Source: Pyrocephalus nanus
Taxonomy: Eukaryota; Chordata; Aves; Passeriformes; Tyrannidae
Length of the DNA: 64,000 nt
Assembly (NCBI GenBank): GCA_038380795.1
Contig: CM076264.1
Location: forward strand, 5,458,001-5,522,000
Direction: 5' to 3'
Made by a program: the position numbers and the translations under genes. Position 1 is the first letter of the stretch. Every line of letters starts with the position of its first letter. The notes under the pieces were generated by a model that made no database searches, was not told the origin of the DNA, and worked only from the letters and a program-made list of their open reading frames with translations. Below are positions 40,941 to 54,180 of this stretch, one piece after another.

Positions 40941-41062
40941 AAGAATGATATGCAAATATCATGCAAATACCCATCATATAGCCCCCTCTTGGAGAAGGGA
41001 CACTACACCTGCCCCAAAGGCAAAGCCTCACAGTGTTGTTTTCGGCTTCCCCCGGCTCAGGA

Positions 41063-41117
41063 CAGCCCCCAGGGCTGGGGGTCAGGGGCAGCCCCCAGGG
41101 GTTGGGACTGGGCAGGG
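41063..41117 (+). repeat. GC-rich block with repeated 12-mer, hairpin and G-quadruplex motif
   Basis: CAGCCCCCAGGG occurs at 41063-41074 and 41089-41100. The first copy can fold with the next bases (CCCCCA at 41066-41071 against TGGGGG at 41076-41081, four-base loop). From 41098 to 41117 four G runs of three or more are separated by loops of two or three bases. The block sits in an otherwise AT-rich region. Confidence 0.8.
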
Positions 41118-42023
41118 CTGGCAGGATGGGGGGACACAGAAAGCTGTCTTTGTTTGTGTCCAGCACCCTTTGGAAATATAGTCCGTTCTTTTCATATGCT
41201 GGGAGACAGCAAAAAGGGATGTACATAGATGCTCCAAGAAAATACGAAGGGTATGAGTTTTCAAAAAATCTTTAACTTTTTTTCTTCCCCCTTTTAAAAA
41301 ATAACAGAGAGCTACTGTACCCTGCTGAGACCAACATCTGTGCAGACAATTAAACCCTTTTAGACTCTGATCAGGAGGGAAACTCAGAGGAACTGGCCCT
41401 TTTCTACTACATCCTCTGAAAGATTACAGATAAAGAAAAGATTTCGCAAATAGCTCGGCACATACATAATTACAAAGAGGTCCTGCTGATTTGTATTTAA
41501 ATAAATTTGGTTAACAATGAAGTTTTATTTTCTGAAAAATACCGATATTGGCACTTGGATCTGAAATGCAGCACTAACATCTTTGTTGTGGACCCCTTTT
41601 GGTAGGAAGCCAGATCTAAGAAAAAATAATAAGCAGCTGAATAAGTCCTTGGGTTTTATTCTTCAAATTTCACAGGAAATGACTTATCAAAACTTGATTC
41701 ACCATGATATAATCCCAAAAGCTCAATATAGAGCATTCTGGTTTTATTTTTTTCCTGTCATTTAGCTAGAGTTGAGAAAGTGATGCAGAATATTTCTGCA
41801 ATTTATTTTCTCTAATGAAAGGGAATTGTAATTAAGAAAAGGATTTCAAAGAAGGAGGGATATCACTATGGTGTGAGTGGTTTAAATGCGGAGTGAGTTC
41901 AGTCCCTGTTCTGAAGGTCTTAAAAATCTCAGTGATCAAGGTAAATAGTGAGGGAGGAAACTGAAAGGAAGATGAATTAAAAAGATGCAATTGCACACGC
42001 CTTTTTAATAGCACTTTCTGATG

Positions 42024-42040
42024 AAAAAAAAAAAAAAAAA
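42024..42040. repeat. Poly(A)17 tract
   Basis: 17 consecutive A. Confidence 0.85.
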
Positions 42041-42486
42041 GCTTCTGTTCAAATTATTCTGACCCAGGTCTGTGAATTAACGGCTCTTAGCACTAATCAC
42101 TGTATGGGCTTCCTTGTGCACACATCATTCCACAGAAACAGAAGTCCATACATCTGTCAAATTACATTTTGTTCTGGGAAATGCCCACCAACAATTTCAG
42201 GTTTCCGGGCAAACAAACAGGTTATCTGTGGTTCTCCTTCCCAGCAACCATCCCGGGCACCTGTGCCCTCCCTTGTGCTGCAGGAGGGAATACCAAAGAA
42301 AAGGTGGGTGCTCTTCACACAGGGATTTTGGCACTGCTTTGGATCACTGTGATATGTAGGGGGAAAGTTAAGGACAAGTATGCTGTGGGAAATATGTACT
42401 ACCTTCAATTTGAGATGATAGCGTGTGACACTTCCTACCAGTGAGAAAACCTGACCTGCCAAGATTTAAGCCCTTGGCATATACTT

Positions 42487-42520
42487 AAAAAAAAACCCTA
42501 AAACAAACAAACAAACAAAA
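42487..42520. repeat. A-rich and (AAAC)n repeat
   Basis: A9-CCCT then AAAACAAACAAACAAACAAA. Confidence 0.85.
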
Positions 42521-43068
42521 GCGCTCTGTATTAGTGGCACAATATCAGGAAATGAGTTTTACACCATTTCTAAACTGTCAAACCCAGAACAATTCTCCAC
42601 ATACAACTTCAGGTTTGTAACAGCTCGAGAATCTCTATGGGCACAGATTGCATGCAAGAACAGTTTGCCTCTTGTGCTCGGAGCAGTGACTTGCCAAACT
42701 GATTTACCCTGCAAGGCCCTAAACATAAACACAGCAGCTTACTCTAACACCAACCAAGCACAATTAGTCTGCAGACTCCAATGGAAAATGGAAAATGACA
42801 GACATTAGGAGAAGTCAAGGTAATTTTTGTGAATTTTAAGAAAATATGGCCTACAGCGGGAACAGTTCAGTGGTGAGAAACTCCATAGCAATGAAGGGAA
42901 GGGAACTATCTTGCTGCTGTGGCACTGCACCTGGCTCTCTGCCCCAGCAGCCTTCCATCCCTCTTCCCAAACACCCATATTTCCATGCTACAGGAGTCTG
43001 GGGTCAGAAGCTGGTCAAGAGCTGAGCTGATGAAAAGGAGGGGCAGACATTTATCTCTTTTCTGTGGT

Positions 43069-43354
43069 GATGACCAGTTACAGGACCCAAGATAATGGTA
43101 TGAAGTTGTGTCAAGGGAGGTTTAGCTTGGATATTAGAAAAAGGTTCTTCCCCCAGAGGGTGGTTGGGCAGTGGAACAGGCTCCCCAGGGCAGTGGTCGC
43201 AGCACCAAGGCTAACAGAGCTCAAGGACGAATTGGATGATACTCTCAGTCAGGCACATGATGTGATTCTTGGGGATGGTCCTGTGCAGGGCCAGGAGCTA
43301 GACTCGATGATCCTTTTGCATCTCTTCCAACTCAGCATGTTCTGTGATTCTGTG
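43069..43354 (+). mobile_element. CR1 LINE fragment, longest in the window
   Basis: About 285 bases. The reading frame encodes the ORF2 C-terminus (GRFSLDIRKRFFPQRVVGQ, then WNRLPRAVVAAPRL and LKDELDDTL). The 3' UTR (GATTCTTGGGGATGGTCCTG, GGAGCTAGACTCGATGATCC) ends TTCTGTGATTCTGTG. The UTR differs from the other copies, pointing to a different CR1 subfamily, also seen at 49752. The 233-codon open frame here is repeat ORF2 joined to unrelated sequence. Confidence 0.92.
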
Positions 43355-44461
43355 TTCCCTGGTCAGGGCCTGTGTCAAGCCACAGCAAGGTCACCAGGTC
43401 TGCGGCACACTGGTCTCTTCCTTGGCAAGGGCAAGGAAGCCACGCTAAACCAGGTCTTTCTGCATCCCTTCCATGCTTTGCCTTTTATTTTAAGATCATT
43501 GCTCTGTCAGGTAAATTACAAAGTATATTTGAAGGTAGAAGATAAGACAATGTTTGGGCACATCCCCACCTACGATGCACTGTCATCTGAGCAGTGTTTG
43601 TGCTGGGGTACAAACCCTGCTGTCTGCAAACAGGGCAGAACAGGGAGAACAGAAGTCCAGATAGGAAGGTTTGCTTATAAACACACAGATAAACCTGCCT
43701 TTCTGAAAGCATGGTTATGCTTCGTATTTAAACGTATACCTCCAGTCCAGCCTGGTCCACAATAACACCATGATATAAACTGTGATGGTTTCAGGAGGCA
43801 CCAAAACTGGAGCAATGAAAATGTTTATTTCAGTGGGAAAATATGAGCTTTCCTAATATTCAGTATGCCCTTAAATATTTGTTTCAAAATGTGGCTCAAA
43901 TTATAAAGACAGGTATTTTTAGAGCAAAGAATTATTCAGTTAAGGTTGCACACTGGGTTAACTTCATAACAAGATTTATTGAACAGCTAATTATGAGTGT
44001 TCACCTAATAAATGCTCACAAGATGAAAGAACGCTGCTGCCAGAGCAGAAACAGTCAATTTTAGAAACCTGCAGCGCCTCCCCATGGCTCAGCACATGCT
44101 GTTCCTGCTCTGGGAGCAAACTCGGCTGGCCAAGGGACCCTCTACTTTCAGTGCATTGTGTGAAGGAATTAGGTATGTTAGTTTGTTTAGTTATGTTTGT
44201 TTTCATGTGTTGTGCCCTAGAATGGTGACTAGTGAATAACTTTCAGCTTTTCATTAGGGTCACAATAACAGAAACATCCACAGAAACACTGTAAGTGTGT
44301 GTGTGTGGCCATTCTCAATATCTCAAAATTAAATGGAAGCAGTCAATTGTAAAATAGAGGATGGGTCAAATGGAATGGATAATGATTCCTCAAGAAAGAG
44401 AAGAAGCTTAGCCTCAAATGCAGGTTGACTACAAATAAATAAACCCCCCACCCTTGCTAAG

Positions 44462-44487
44462 ATAGGTGATCCTGTACGATCACCTAT
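44462..44487. repeat. Perfect 10-bp inverted repeat
   Basis: ATAGGTGATC (44462-44471) and GATCACCTAT (44478-44487) with a six-base loop CTGTAC. Confidence 0.93.
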
Positions 44488-45118
44488 TCAAGACAGCCTT
44501 TATTCTGAAATAATGCACCATGTATACTGCTGTCTGTAAATTATGTATTCCCTAAGGAAAATCATGGCAGAAATTTTAGTCATTCCCACTCAAAGACCGT
44601 TTCAAATATTGAAGTGGTGTAAAAGAAATACTCGTAGGGCTCATTCTCCCCTTTCTTGTTTTCTGTTCCTATTGCCTGACAGACACACACACATACATAT
44701 ACCTACATGAAATTATGCATACCAGAGAGGTTTATTATTAAAGTTTCTAACAACCTGAAACCTGGAACATCAAAGAGCCTTGGAGGGACTTTGCTCTCTA
44801 TTCAGGGGAGGGTTTGGCTCTTGCTGCATTTGATCCAGGGTGCTCCAGCTCTCCGACATCTTTGTGATGAACATTTTGAATGCGTTTCAAGAGAAAGGTC
44901 TTATTTTGCCCAACCCCAGATTAACCTTCGTATTATCAAATTCCTCTTATGCTTTAAGGGATAGCTCTGCATAGAAAGGCCAGAGAAATAGTAGGCTAAT
45001 CAGAGTTTACTTATTTCCTCTCAGATGTCTGTTCCCAAGAGCAGCTCTTGGCATTTAAAGTGTTGTAAGGTGTCTGCTGCAAACAGGATTGGGGTTGCAG
45101 GAGAAAGTGGTTCTCAAT

Positions 45119-45142
45119 CTTTGCTCAGGACTTTGCTCAGGA
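45119..45142. repeat. Two-copy tandem 12-mer
   Basis: CTTTGCTCAGGA is repeated exactly twice, 45119-45130 and 45131-45142. Confidence 0.9.
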
Positions 45143-47135
45143 CTCAGCTGCCCCTTTCCTTAAGGAAACATTTCTTTCCTTTTTCATTAAGCCAGTCATG
45201 AAAACGTGAGTGCAAAGGGTGTTGTGTGGCTCTTTCTCAGGAAGCCCACTATTGTTTCAGGGATGCAAACTGCCTGGTTATCCCCAGTGGACATCATCCC
45301 ACTGCAACAGTGCTATTCCAGAGGTCAAAACTCCTGAAATCCTGCACTGGTTTTCCTTGAAAGAGGTGTTTGCAGCCCTGCAGGGAGAGTAGGGAGCTGG
45401 CACACCAAGGGCCATGGCACTGCCACAGCATCACCAGCAACTCCCTCCCAGGTCCACATTGATGTCCCTTCCATGGGCAGTTAAAATTATGGGATGCCAC
45501 AGAACTCCATCTGCTTCTCTGGCAATAAGAAATCATTCCTCATTTATTATCACCTGATGTTACTTCCAGCTTCCACTGACAATTCCCACTCAGCACTTAG
45601 TTTGCTATATTTCACCTCAGAGTAATGAAAGAACTTTTCAGGATGGCATTAAGTAGTGATATAAAGTGACTATTCCCTATCCTTAGGATCCCTTCCAAAT
45701 ATGTTAGAATTTTAATATTGCTGGAAATGTCTGTAAAAGTAAAGTTCTACCTTAGTTACTTCATCAATGAAGGATTAAGTGTTTAATTAACATAAAACAT
45801 GATGTATTTCACCTTCTGCACAGACAAAAGGCTCCAAGTTTTTTCCTTTGAGTATCAAAAAGTCTTCCTTGTAAATCACAAAATTATACTAATTGTAAAG
45901 TCATAATAGTCTTGTTCTGTGCTATTCCGAGCCTGATTCAATTCTGAGATCTTTATTTCTTTCTCAAGTGTGAAACATAATAATTTGCTTTAAGAGGATG
46001 TAGGGTAAGGCCTGTGGACCACTTACAACTCCCACTACTCAGCACAGTATTGCTTCACAGTTTTTCTTAATATTTTTTTTTAAAAACTTGAGGAAGGTGG
46101 TTGTTTTTATTTCTCCCCTGTAGAGAGTACACATTTCTGAATGTTATGCAGATACTGCCTGTTACTTAAATTTAATTCCTGCTGTTTCTTCACAGCTTAT
46201 TACCTATTAGCATCTTGGCTTGAGTAAAGATGAGTCTGAGTAGGTGATGAGCAGGGGCTGTCACTGTCAGGGGCTAATAAGCTGTCACTGCATCAGCAGT
46301 CCAATATGACCTCGTTTATCTAAGTTTATAGGCAGCTGTAAGTAAAGCTTGCTCCAAAGAGCCAAGGTAGAGCTTTAGGCTGGTTTAGGAGAACTTTTAT
46401 GGCTTTCTCCACAGCATCTGGCTAGAGGATTTCAGGATGCTGGGACCTGCTTTTACATGATGCTTTCATATCAGCAGTGCAATGAGTCGTGGAGACAGGC
46501 CTTGAAAATGTAGCAATTATGGTACTGTATGCCCAAAATTCTTCCTAGACACACTTTTTCCTAGCTTTTCTTGCTTTATCCTCCAATCATATCCATGCTA
46601 AAGTAGCTGCCACTGTAATCCGTGTTTATACTAAAATTTTATTCTTCTGAGCTCCAAGTGATTTTGACAGTAATGGCTTTACTTCTTCAAAAACTGCAGT
46701 TGAAATGTTGTAGGTGCTTTATTTCTTTTTCTTGAACAACTGGAATCATGACAAGAGAGTCAGTAAAGCACCATTTAGCATCAGGGACACTAGTAAATCT
46801 GCTGGGCTCCAAAGAGCAGATTTAACTTCCAGATCTGTAGAACTGCAGAGCTGTTTTACTGCATAATAGGTTGTATTTCTGATTTAGAGGCGGGTTGCTC
46901 TGTTCAGTGAAGGCTGAGTAAAGGCCCAGCAGCTTCACAGTAGCTGTGTACAGCTGTACTAAGCTGTTTCACAGATTTACTGCATTCTAGACAAATAGTC
47001 TGTTTTCCAAATGTCTCACTGTCAATAGTTTCTGAACAAAACTCGTCAAGAGTATGGAATAGAGATGCTTGAAGCATTAGTGAGGTGCATTCATTCAAAT
47101 AGAAAACCAAGACTAAGCCAGAAATGAAAAGCTCT

Positions 47136-47136
<1 letters not shown>

Positions 47137-47168
<32 letters not shown>

Positions 47169-47190
47169 CAAACAAACAAACAAAAAACAC
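47137..47190. repeat. Poly(A) tract followed by CAAA repeat
   Basis: 31 A residues (47137-47167), then GCAAACAAACAAACAAAAAA. No polyadenylation signal or recognisable retrocopy precedes it. Confidence 0.9.
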
Positions 47191-47399
47191 ACCACAACTT
47201 TGAGCTTCTGGCTTGTAGAAAAATGAGCACTTTTAACTAGTTATTAACTTCATGTTCAGTCCAGGCAATAGTAATTCAGCATAGATACTCAGCATACATG
47301 CTCAGCTGAACTCTACCACCTTGTGGGCTCCCAGGAAACTACAGTTTCAGTATCAGAATCATCCTAATAAGTTTGTCAGTCTAAAATAGCTGACTGTTT

Positions 47400-47460
47400 G
47401 GTTTTTGTTTCTTTGTGGTTTTTTGTTTTGTTTTGTTTTGCTTTTGGGGGGTGTTTTTTT
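47400..47460. repeat. T/G-rich low-complexity tract
   Basis: Repeated TTTTG units (GTTTTGTTTTGTTTTG) and a G6 run, just upstream of the CTTT array. Confidence 0.8.
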
Positions 47461-47499
47461 ATGACTAAGTGGCATTCTATGAACAAAATACTATTAAAG

Positions 47500-47909
<410 letters not shown>

Positions 47910-49751
47910 AAATTTGTTCTTTCCATTTGTGGCTTTCCAAGCCATAACAATATGTATACACTCCATATATCACAGTATTTCCCAGTTATTTTATGAATTT
48001 ATAACTTGATTCGTGGAAGTTTTTCTCTGAAAAAATGCAAGTCTTCTGTTGCAATTTAGGCTTTTAAATTTTGTGACAAGGAAATCAGAGCAGTTAAAAG
48101 AAAGAAGTGAACAAAAAAGAAACAATAGTAATTGCTTTGAGATTCCCTTTCTTTCTCGTGGCCAGTTAAGTTATTCTTAAGTGCCAGAGATCAGTACAGT
48201 TTTCTATTGGAACTGCAGGATTTGTACTTGTTTAGAGGTTTTTTTGTGAGGTGGGTTTTTTTTATGGGAGCTTTTTTCTTTCTTTTTCTGTTCAGAAGTG
48301 ATAGGATTCATCTGTTCATTTGATGGGAATCTTACTTTGAGTGAAATAATGCTGAATTTTACACTTCAATCGTATAGGATGTTTTCTTAAAAACCTTTTT
48401 AAAACCTTTAAAACCATTTTTATGTGGCAGCTGCTGAATTCAACAGGGTTTCACAAACAGCCAGGCCATGAGCTACTAAAAAAACCACTTAATTTAAAAA
48501 AAAAAAAAGCCACAGCCACAATATGCAGTTAAGAGCGCTGCTGAGTGCTCTAGCTGTTAAAGGAAAAAGAAAACATACTGTTGCAGACAGGTGTTGAAAA
48601 ATAAAACTATTAAGTTCAGACCAGTCTATTTCTAGGCTATAAAACATGGCTGGAAAAACAGCCTAATGTTCTTTTTCTAAGCACAGCAAGTCTATTAAGT
48701 GATAAATATCAAAAGTCCAATTCAGCTCTCATTAGTGTGACTGGGAAGGCAACTGAGAACTGAATCGGGCACACAAGGTCTGATTCTGCTGCTCTCCCTG
48801 TCGGGGTTGATGTGATTCTCAGGAACACATTATGACTATCCCACTCTAAATTGTTTAGTGTCAGAACAAGAAAAACTCAAATGACGTGCCATGTTTAGGT
48901 TTTTTATCACCACATCCTGCTTACATGATGTGAGCTCCCATGCAGCCTTGGTAGGAGCCAAGTGCATGAATAGAGCAAGGGGAGGAAGAAATACCTGACC
49001 ATAATGTCTGTAACCAGTGAAAAGTGGATTTTAAGCTTACCTGTCACTTGTCCACCTCTACTCAGACCCCTGTTTTTATGCAGAATAATAATGAAAAGGG
49101 AGGGTTCAATATCTATTGATTTAAATCAACATTATTCTGCCTCAGTGACTGCTAAACCACATCTTGAGAAAAAATATTACAGTAATATTTCATCCATATA
49201 ACATCAAAGGAGAAAACGATGGAGCAAAGGTGTTTTCTACTCTATCTGTCCCTCACTGAAATATGAAGTGGTGTTAAAAATTTGAATGCAATTGGTAAAA
49301 GGAACCAATGGAGAAAAAGTTCAGTAAGAGAATCAAAAAAGATTAGATTTACTCATTCATCAAGCAGATGCTGCACCCTCTCCAGAAAGAAATGTTTCAG
49401 ATGAGGCAGAGGAATAAAATGAACAAATCAGTTTTCAGATAAAAAGCTAGGAAAATATTGTAGAAAATCAAGAAACTGAATGACAAGCTGGTAAGATACC
49501 CTTTGCAACTGTATATTTAACAGAATATGATTATAAAACCCCCCTTTCCAATCAAATTTTGTCATGGGAAATCCACAATTTTATTATAAGACCTAGAATT
49601 TCTGATTACTGTGCTAGTCTAGGTAGGGCCTAAAATAACACTTCTAGGGAAAAGCAGATTCCCAAATGTGCCTGTGATAAACAGATCTGAAGCCTGATCG
49701 CTTGGGCTACTTTGAGGATGTTCACAATTCTTGAGGAATTTGATTCTTAGA

Positions 49752-49868
49752 ATGCTAGAATCACAGAATATTATGAGTTGGAAGAGACTCACAAGGATAA
49801 TCATAGTTCTACCCTTGGCCCTGTACAGGACAGCCCTGAGAATCACACCATGTGCCTGAACAACACCA
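49752..49868 (-). mobile_element. CR1 LINE 3' end fragment
   Basis: ATGCTAGAATCACAGAATATT, GAGTTGGAAGAGACTCACAAGG and CCTTGGCCCTGTACAGGACA form the reverse complement of the 3' UTR type found at 43069-43354. Short and antisense. Confidence 0.85.
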
Positions 49869-51623
49869 GTGAAATACTAAAAGACAGTCAAATGTTATCA
49901 GTACTACACAGGCTGGAGAGGACAATCTGGTTAATCTGCTGTCTATCATACAGTCACAGAAGGCTCCTCTGGTGTGCAGGCACAGAACAAAAGCAATGAC
50001 TGCCAAGCTGGTTTGTAATGTATTTTAAAATAGGGTTTTATTTAATTAATAAAAATTAAAAATGAGTTTGAGATTGGTTTTTGGGAGTAGTGATACAAAA
50101 ATTCTTTACAGCATTTAACTTAATCCTATTTGAATGCTGATAAAATATCTCCACTCAGAAAGCAGTCTGTGTTCAAAACACTGACACAAGTGGACTGATA
50201 GACCTCAAAAAATGAGTTTAGTGAATTATCCTCATTCTGTTAAGGTGTTTTTAGTGGCTCTGCCAGGAACTGCATGGTCTTGGTCAAATAGCATTCCAGA
50301 TGTTTATCAGTGGTCTAGAAGGAAATAAAGTTAACTCTGATAAAATCACCAGCTGACGTGTGGTGTAGCAAAATGCAAAGTCAGTTATTCAGAGTAATTT
50401 GGAATGTTGTTTGATGAGATACAGCGCACACCATATGAAAACATAAAAATGAATAGTTGTGTCCTCAGACAAGCTGCACCATTGGTTGTCTTTTCTTACT
50501 GGGAAGCTGAAATCAGACCAAAAGGCATTTTAATACATCATTAAGTTGTGTATACAGGAACAAGGAGCATAGCTCACACTGAGAGGGGAGCTCTTGGTAT
50601 ATCTCTGGGACACACTAAGATTGTTTTTAAGATACCTGCCTAATTTCCTGACTACAGCATTCCCCAATCCAGTGATGATGAGAATTAAATGGATTATTGC
50701 AGGTAGGGGTACAGGGATATCTTCCTAGAGCCATGGCAATTCCAACTACCTGCAAGAAATAATGAAAATTCTCAGTGCCAAGTCTCACGCTGCCCAGGAG
50801 TACTGTGCATCAAACAGAGCTTTTGTGCTCTCACCTTCAGCTCATCAAATATAAAACACAGAAACCTACCTGCCAGATCTGATGAATTCACAACCAGTTC
50901 CTATTCTGACTGCAGAATAAAATTCTCTGCCTGCTGTGATATCCAACTGTAAGCCTGACACCTCTGAGGGCTGTGTGAAATAATAGGTACACATTCAATT
51001 TTCATTTAGCTTACCAAGGGTAAAAAACTTGCTTAAAACCTTTTTTTTCCCCATAATGCTTTCCATTTCATTCCTTTCATCAGCCCTCCACTTGCTTCTC
51101 TACCTTCTGTGCCTTCCACTACAACATTTCAGCAGCATCGTTGCCCACTTTAGGCAAAACAGCACTGGAAACACATTAAACGTGACAGCCAGATCTGCTG
51201 ATCTGTTGACACTGGACACTGAGGTCATTATTAAGACTTTGCAGTGGAGTGTGAGCTGGACAGTGTTGGGATTAGATTGCCTTCTCTGTATCTGGAGGTG
51301 AAAGCCTGATGAAGTGTTGGGCTGTGTTATCAACAGAGCTGGAGGCGAGACAAAAAGTGCAAAATGACCTTTTCTTCACTTTATTTCCATTCTCACAAGT
51401 TATGAGTGGTGCAGTGCTTCTTAGCACAGCTAACTCTGTCTGAATTTATTTGTGTTAATCTAAAAGGGGTTAAAACTCAACCCACACTTATGCTGTACCA
51501 ACACTGAAATGAGCTAAGCTAGTCCTGACATAGGAGAATGCAATGTGAAGTAGAAGTTGGTTTAGGAGGTCTCTCTGTCATGGTTTACTCACAGGCTGTA
51601 AGATCTGCAAAGAGGAAACAGAT

Positions 51624-51697
51624 CTGCATCCAATCTTGCCTTGAACACTTCCAGGGATGGGGCATCTACAGCTTCTCTGGGCAATCTGTTCCAGTAG
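51624..51697 (-). mobile_element. CR1 LINE internal fragment
   Basis: CTGCATCCAATCTTGCCTTG, AACACTTCCAGGGATGGGGC and CTTCTCTGGGCAATCTGTTCC match the antisense of the CR1 3' UTR region just after ORF2. The terminal octamers are absent, so both ends are truncated or decayed. Confidence 0.85.
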
Positions 51698-52480
51698 GTT
51701 TGTTTTGTTTTAGCCTGAATAACAGGGACAAAATCTGCTGGGGGTGATGAATGATTTCTTTCCTGCTTCCAGCACCACCAAATAAGCCGGTGCTTGTGAC
51801 AGTCACATCCTGATCTTTAGATAAACAAATTGTTCATCTTTCATGAAGTAAAACTGGGGCAGTGACAGAGGAAAGTCTGAATCCTGAGGGATGTATTACA
51901 CTGTTCCATTAACTCATTTGAGATACATCTTGCTGACAGTACCAGTGACAGCACAAGCAGATTTCTGTTGCTTTAAAATCTACCATAGCTGCTTCAATTT
52001 CAACAGGCTTTTTCTTAGCCATTAAAACAACTTTTTTGTTTGTTTGCTTGTTTGCTTTTAGACAAAAAGTATAGTTGTTTTTAAAGCATCTTCTAAGTTT
52101 GGCTGCATTTAAAATAGTTCACATTAAAAATATAATACAACTGCAATGAGAAAGATACGAAAAAAGTTTGCCTGAAATTGTTTTGGTAACTGGAAATTGT
52201 CTGTAAGTTTTGTATAACTTTTTGTCAACATTTTAATTTAAAAAACCTCCACTTTCTGAATCCTATGAAATGTAATTTTTGATATATTGAAAGACTTCAG
52301 GAATTTAAGTGGTGGGGGTTTTCTTTTGTGGATGGCTCATATCTAGAAATACATCTAGGCTTGCTTTACATTTATTGCTACAAAAGGCTTAAGAAAATTC
52401 TGTTTCTGGAAAAACTTGTCGAAATTTACAGTCATGATATCATAGATATAATTCCAAATATTAAATTACATGGCCTGTAA

Positions 52481-52497
52481 ACAAACAAACAAACAAA
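52481..52497. repeat. (AAAC)n microsatellite
   Basis: Four copies of AAAC; a related TTTG/TTGC tract lies at 52031-52060 on the opposite sense. Confidence 0.8.
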
Positions 52498-53989
52498 ATA
52501 TATTGTTTGATTCATTCTCATGTGTGTTGCAAAATTTTGCAATGTATAATTTTTTGATATTATAGTGCAAGGGGCACACATCATAATTCTGGTATCTAAT
52601 ACTGACGGGCATTATTTACGAGTGACTAGAGTAGCATAAACCTGGTGCTTTAAAATCTATTGTCTAGATATTCTCATGGGGGTTTTTTTCCAGAATTTTA
52701 GCTGTTTTGCTTACCTGAGATGTACAGCACTTAAAAGGCTGGTGTTGCACTTTCATATATTTGAATTGCAAATACTTGAATGCTACACAATACTTGTGTA
52801 GCAGCATTTCTAATTTTAAGATTTGAGAGAAGAGCCCAGAGGGAAGTACGAACTGTGAGCATAGAAAAGCTTGAACAACGTCAGAACAAGACTGTTCCTG
52901 TTCCACACATAAAATAGTTGGTTAGTGGTTCATTCTGACCTATTCATTAGAGAAAGGTTCAGAATCCTTTCAGGGGGTGTCAGAATGGTTCTCAGTGCTG
53001 TATTTACGATTTGGATATCAAATTTAGCAGATGTGAAAAGTTCCATGTAGTGGGGAAAAAACTCCAGTGATTAAAATGTGCTGAATGCTTGAAGATCTAT
53101 TCTAGTGAGGGCTGATGTTAATTTATGTCGGTAATCCTCCCCCTCCAACCCATATAATCTTATTTCTTTGTGAAAACAGTATTGCTATTGTGTTTTTGCT
53201 GACTCTATGAACTCGGGGCATTTTTGTAATACAAGTAGAGAAGTCACCTTTCCGTGCTTTCGAGAAGAGGCAGTGAACTGCTCGCTGCAGGCAAGGGTCG
53301 ATGCCCGCCTGTAGGTGGAGTTAAATATCAAAGAACTGGTGTAGACCTTAACGCCGTTACGGATCCAGGCAGGCAGACGGGACTGACGATCTGTTCTTAG
53401 CTGTCGCATCGATTTACTGTCCAGCTTCTTGCAAGAGCACAGGAGGTGTTAGCATTTCTGTGTGCAGATAGATAACTTGCTATCTCCTACTGAACTAGCG
53501 CAGCTTGGAAAAGCGGAGCACTTGGAGGACAAAAGTCCTTCTCGGGGTCGGGAGCAGACACTGAGAAGTGTAAAACTAAACACTGTGACCCCAAGGAAAG
53601 ATTCCCCGTGACAACAGCACTCGCACAGGGTCCCATGAAGGGAAGGGTGCCGGGCACCAGGCTCCCCAGCCTCGCTGGCCCGCACAGCTGGCTGCGGCAT
53701 CACATAGAGCTGCATGTGAGGCTCCATTTCTAAAGGAAACAGGGATTTTTCAGGAGCTATTGTCCCGAAGTATCTCTTCGTGTTAGATGACAATACCATC
53801 CGGGGACAGGAACCACTGCTTCTACCTTATTAACTGCTTCTAGTCAAGACTGCTGCTAATGTTTACTTGATATCTCTTTATTCATCATATCCAGGGACTA
53901 AGGGGGAACTAACTGCCTTTGACACCTTATCCTCACACACTCCTACCCTCTTCTCCTTTTTTTTTTTCCACCTCTTTTCTCACTTTTCC

Positions 53990-54180
53990 GGCTTTTCCAC
54001 GCTGAAAAATCCACTGCCAGCTTCATTAGCTCCCTCACAAGGATAAATAAACTCTACATTTGCTGATTTGCTACGTGGCCACACAGGATTTACATTGTCA
54101 TCTTAATTGCCGTCCGCAGGTTTGAGTTTACGCCCCTGCTTGGGCGTCAACACATACAAAATCATAACTTTTACTTCCAG
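53990..54180. promoter_or_regulatory. Candidate proximal regulatory block upstream of the CpG island
   Basis: An AT-rich stretch just outside the CpG island contains a forkhead-like ATAAATAAAC at 54043-54052, a CATTAG homeodomain-like core near 54023, and a short inverted repeat ACGCCC/GGGCGT at 54130-54147 with a six-base loop. It is not repeat-derived as far as I can see. The regulatory role is inferred from motif content and position only. Confidence 0.25.

Larger units (their letters stand above)
43355..47136. other. Intergenic, no gene seen
   Basis: Contains the inverted repeat at 44462, a (GT)n run near 44291-44307, an (AC)n run near 44686-44696 and the tandem 12-mer at 45119. No coding or RNA gene recognised. 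Confidence 0.6.
47910..53989. other. Intergenic upstream flank of FAT4
   Basis: Two CR1 fragments and simple repeats only. From about 53,280 CpG dinucleotides begin to appear (for example 53349-53410 and 53500-53700), marking the shore of the FAT4 CpG island. Minus-strand frames there (74 and 116 codons) have no domain. Confidence 0.6.

Noticed and set aside
43064..43765. 233-codon open frame as a gene
   Set aside because: Its first third is the C-terminal end of CR1 ORF2; the rest is unrelated downstream sequence without domains.
51572..51600. TGTCATGGTTTA-like start of an endogenous retrovirus LTR
   Set aside because: Only about a dozen bases match; no matching LTR end, polyadenylation signal or target duplication was found, and a CR1 fragment follows at once.
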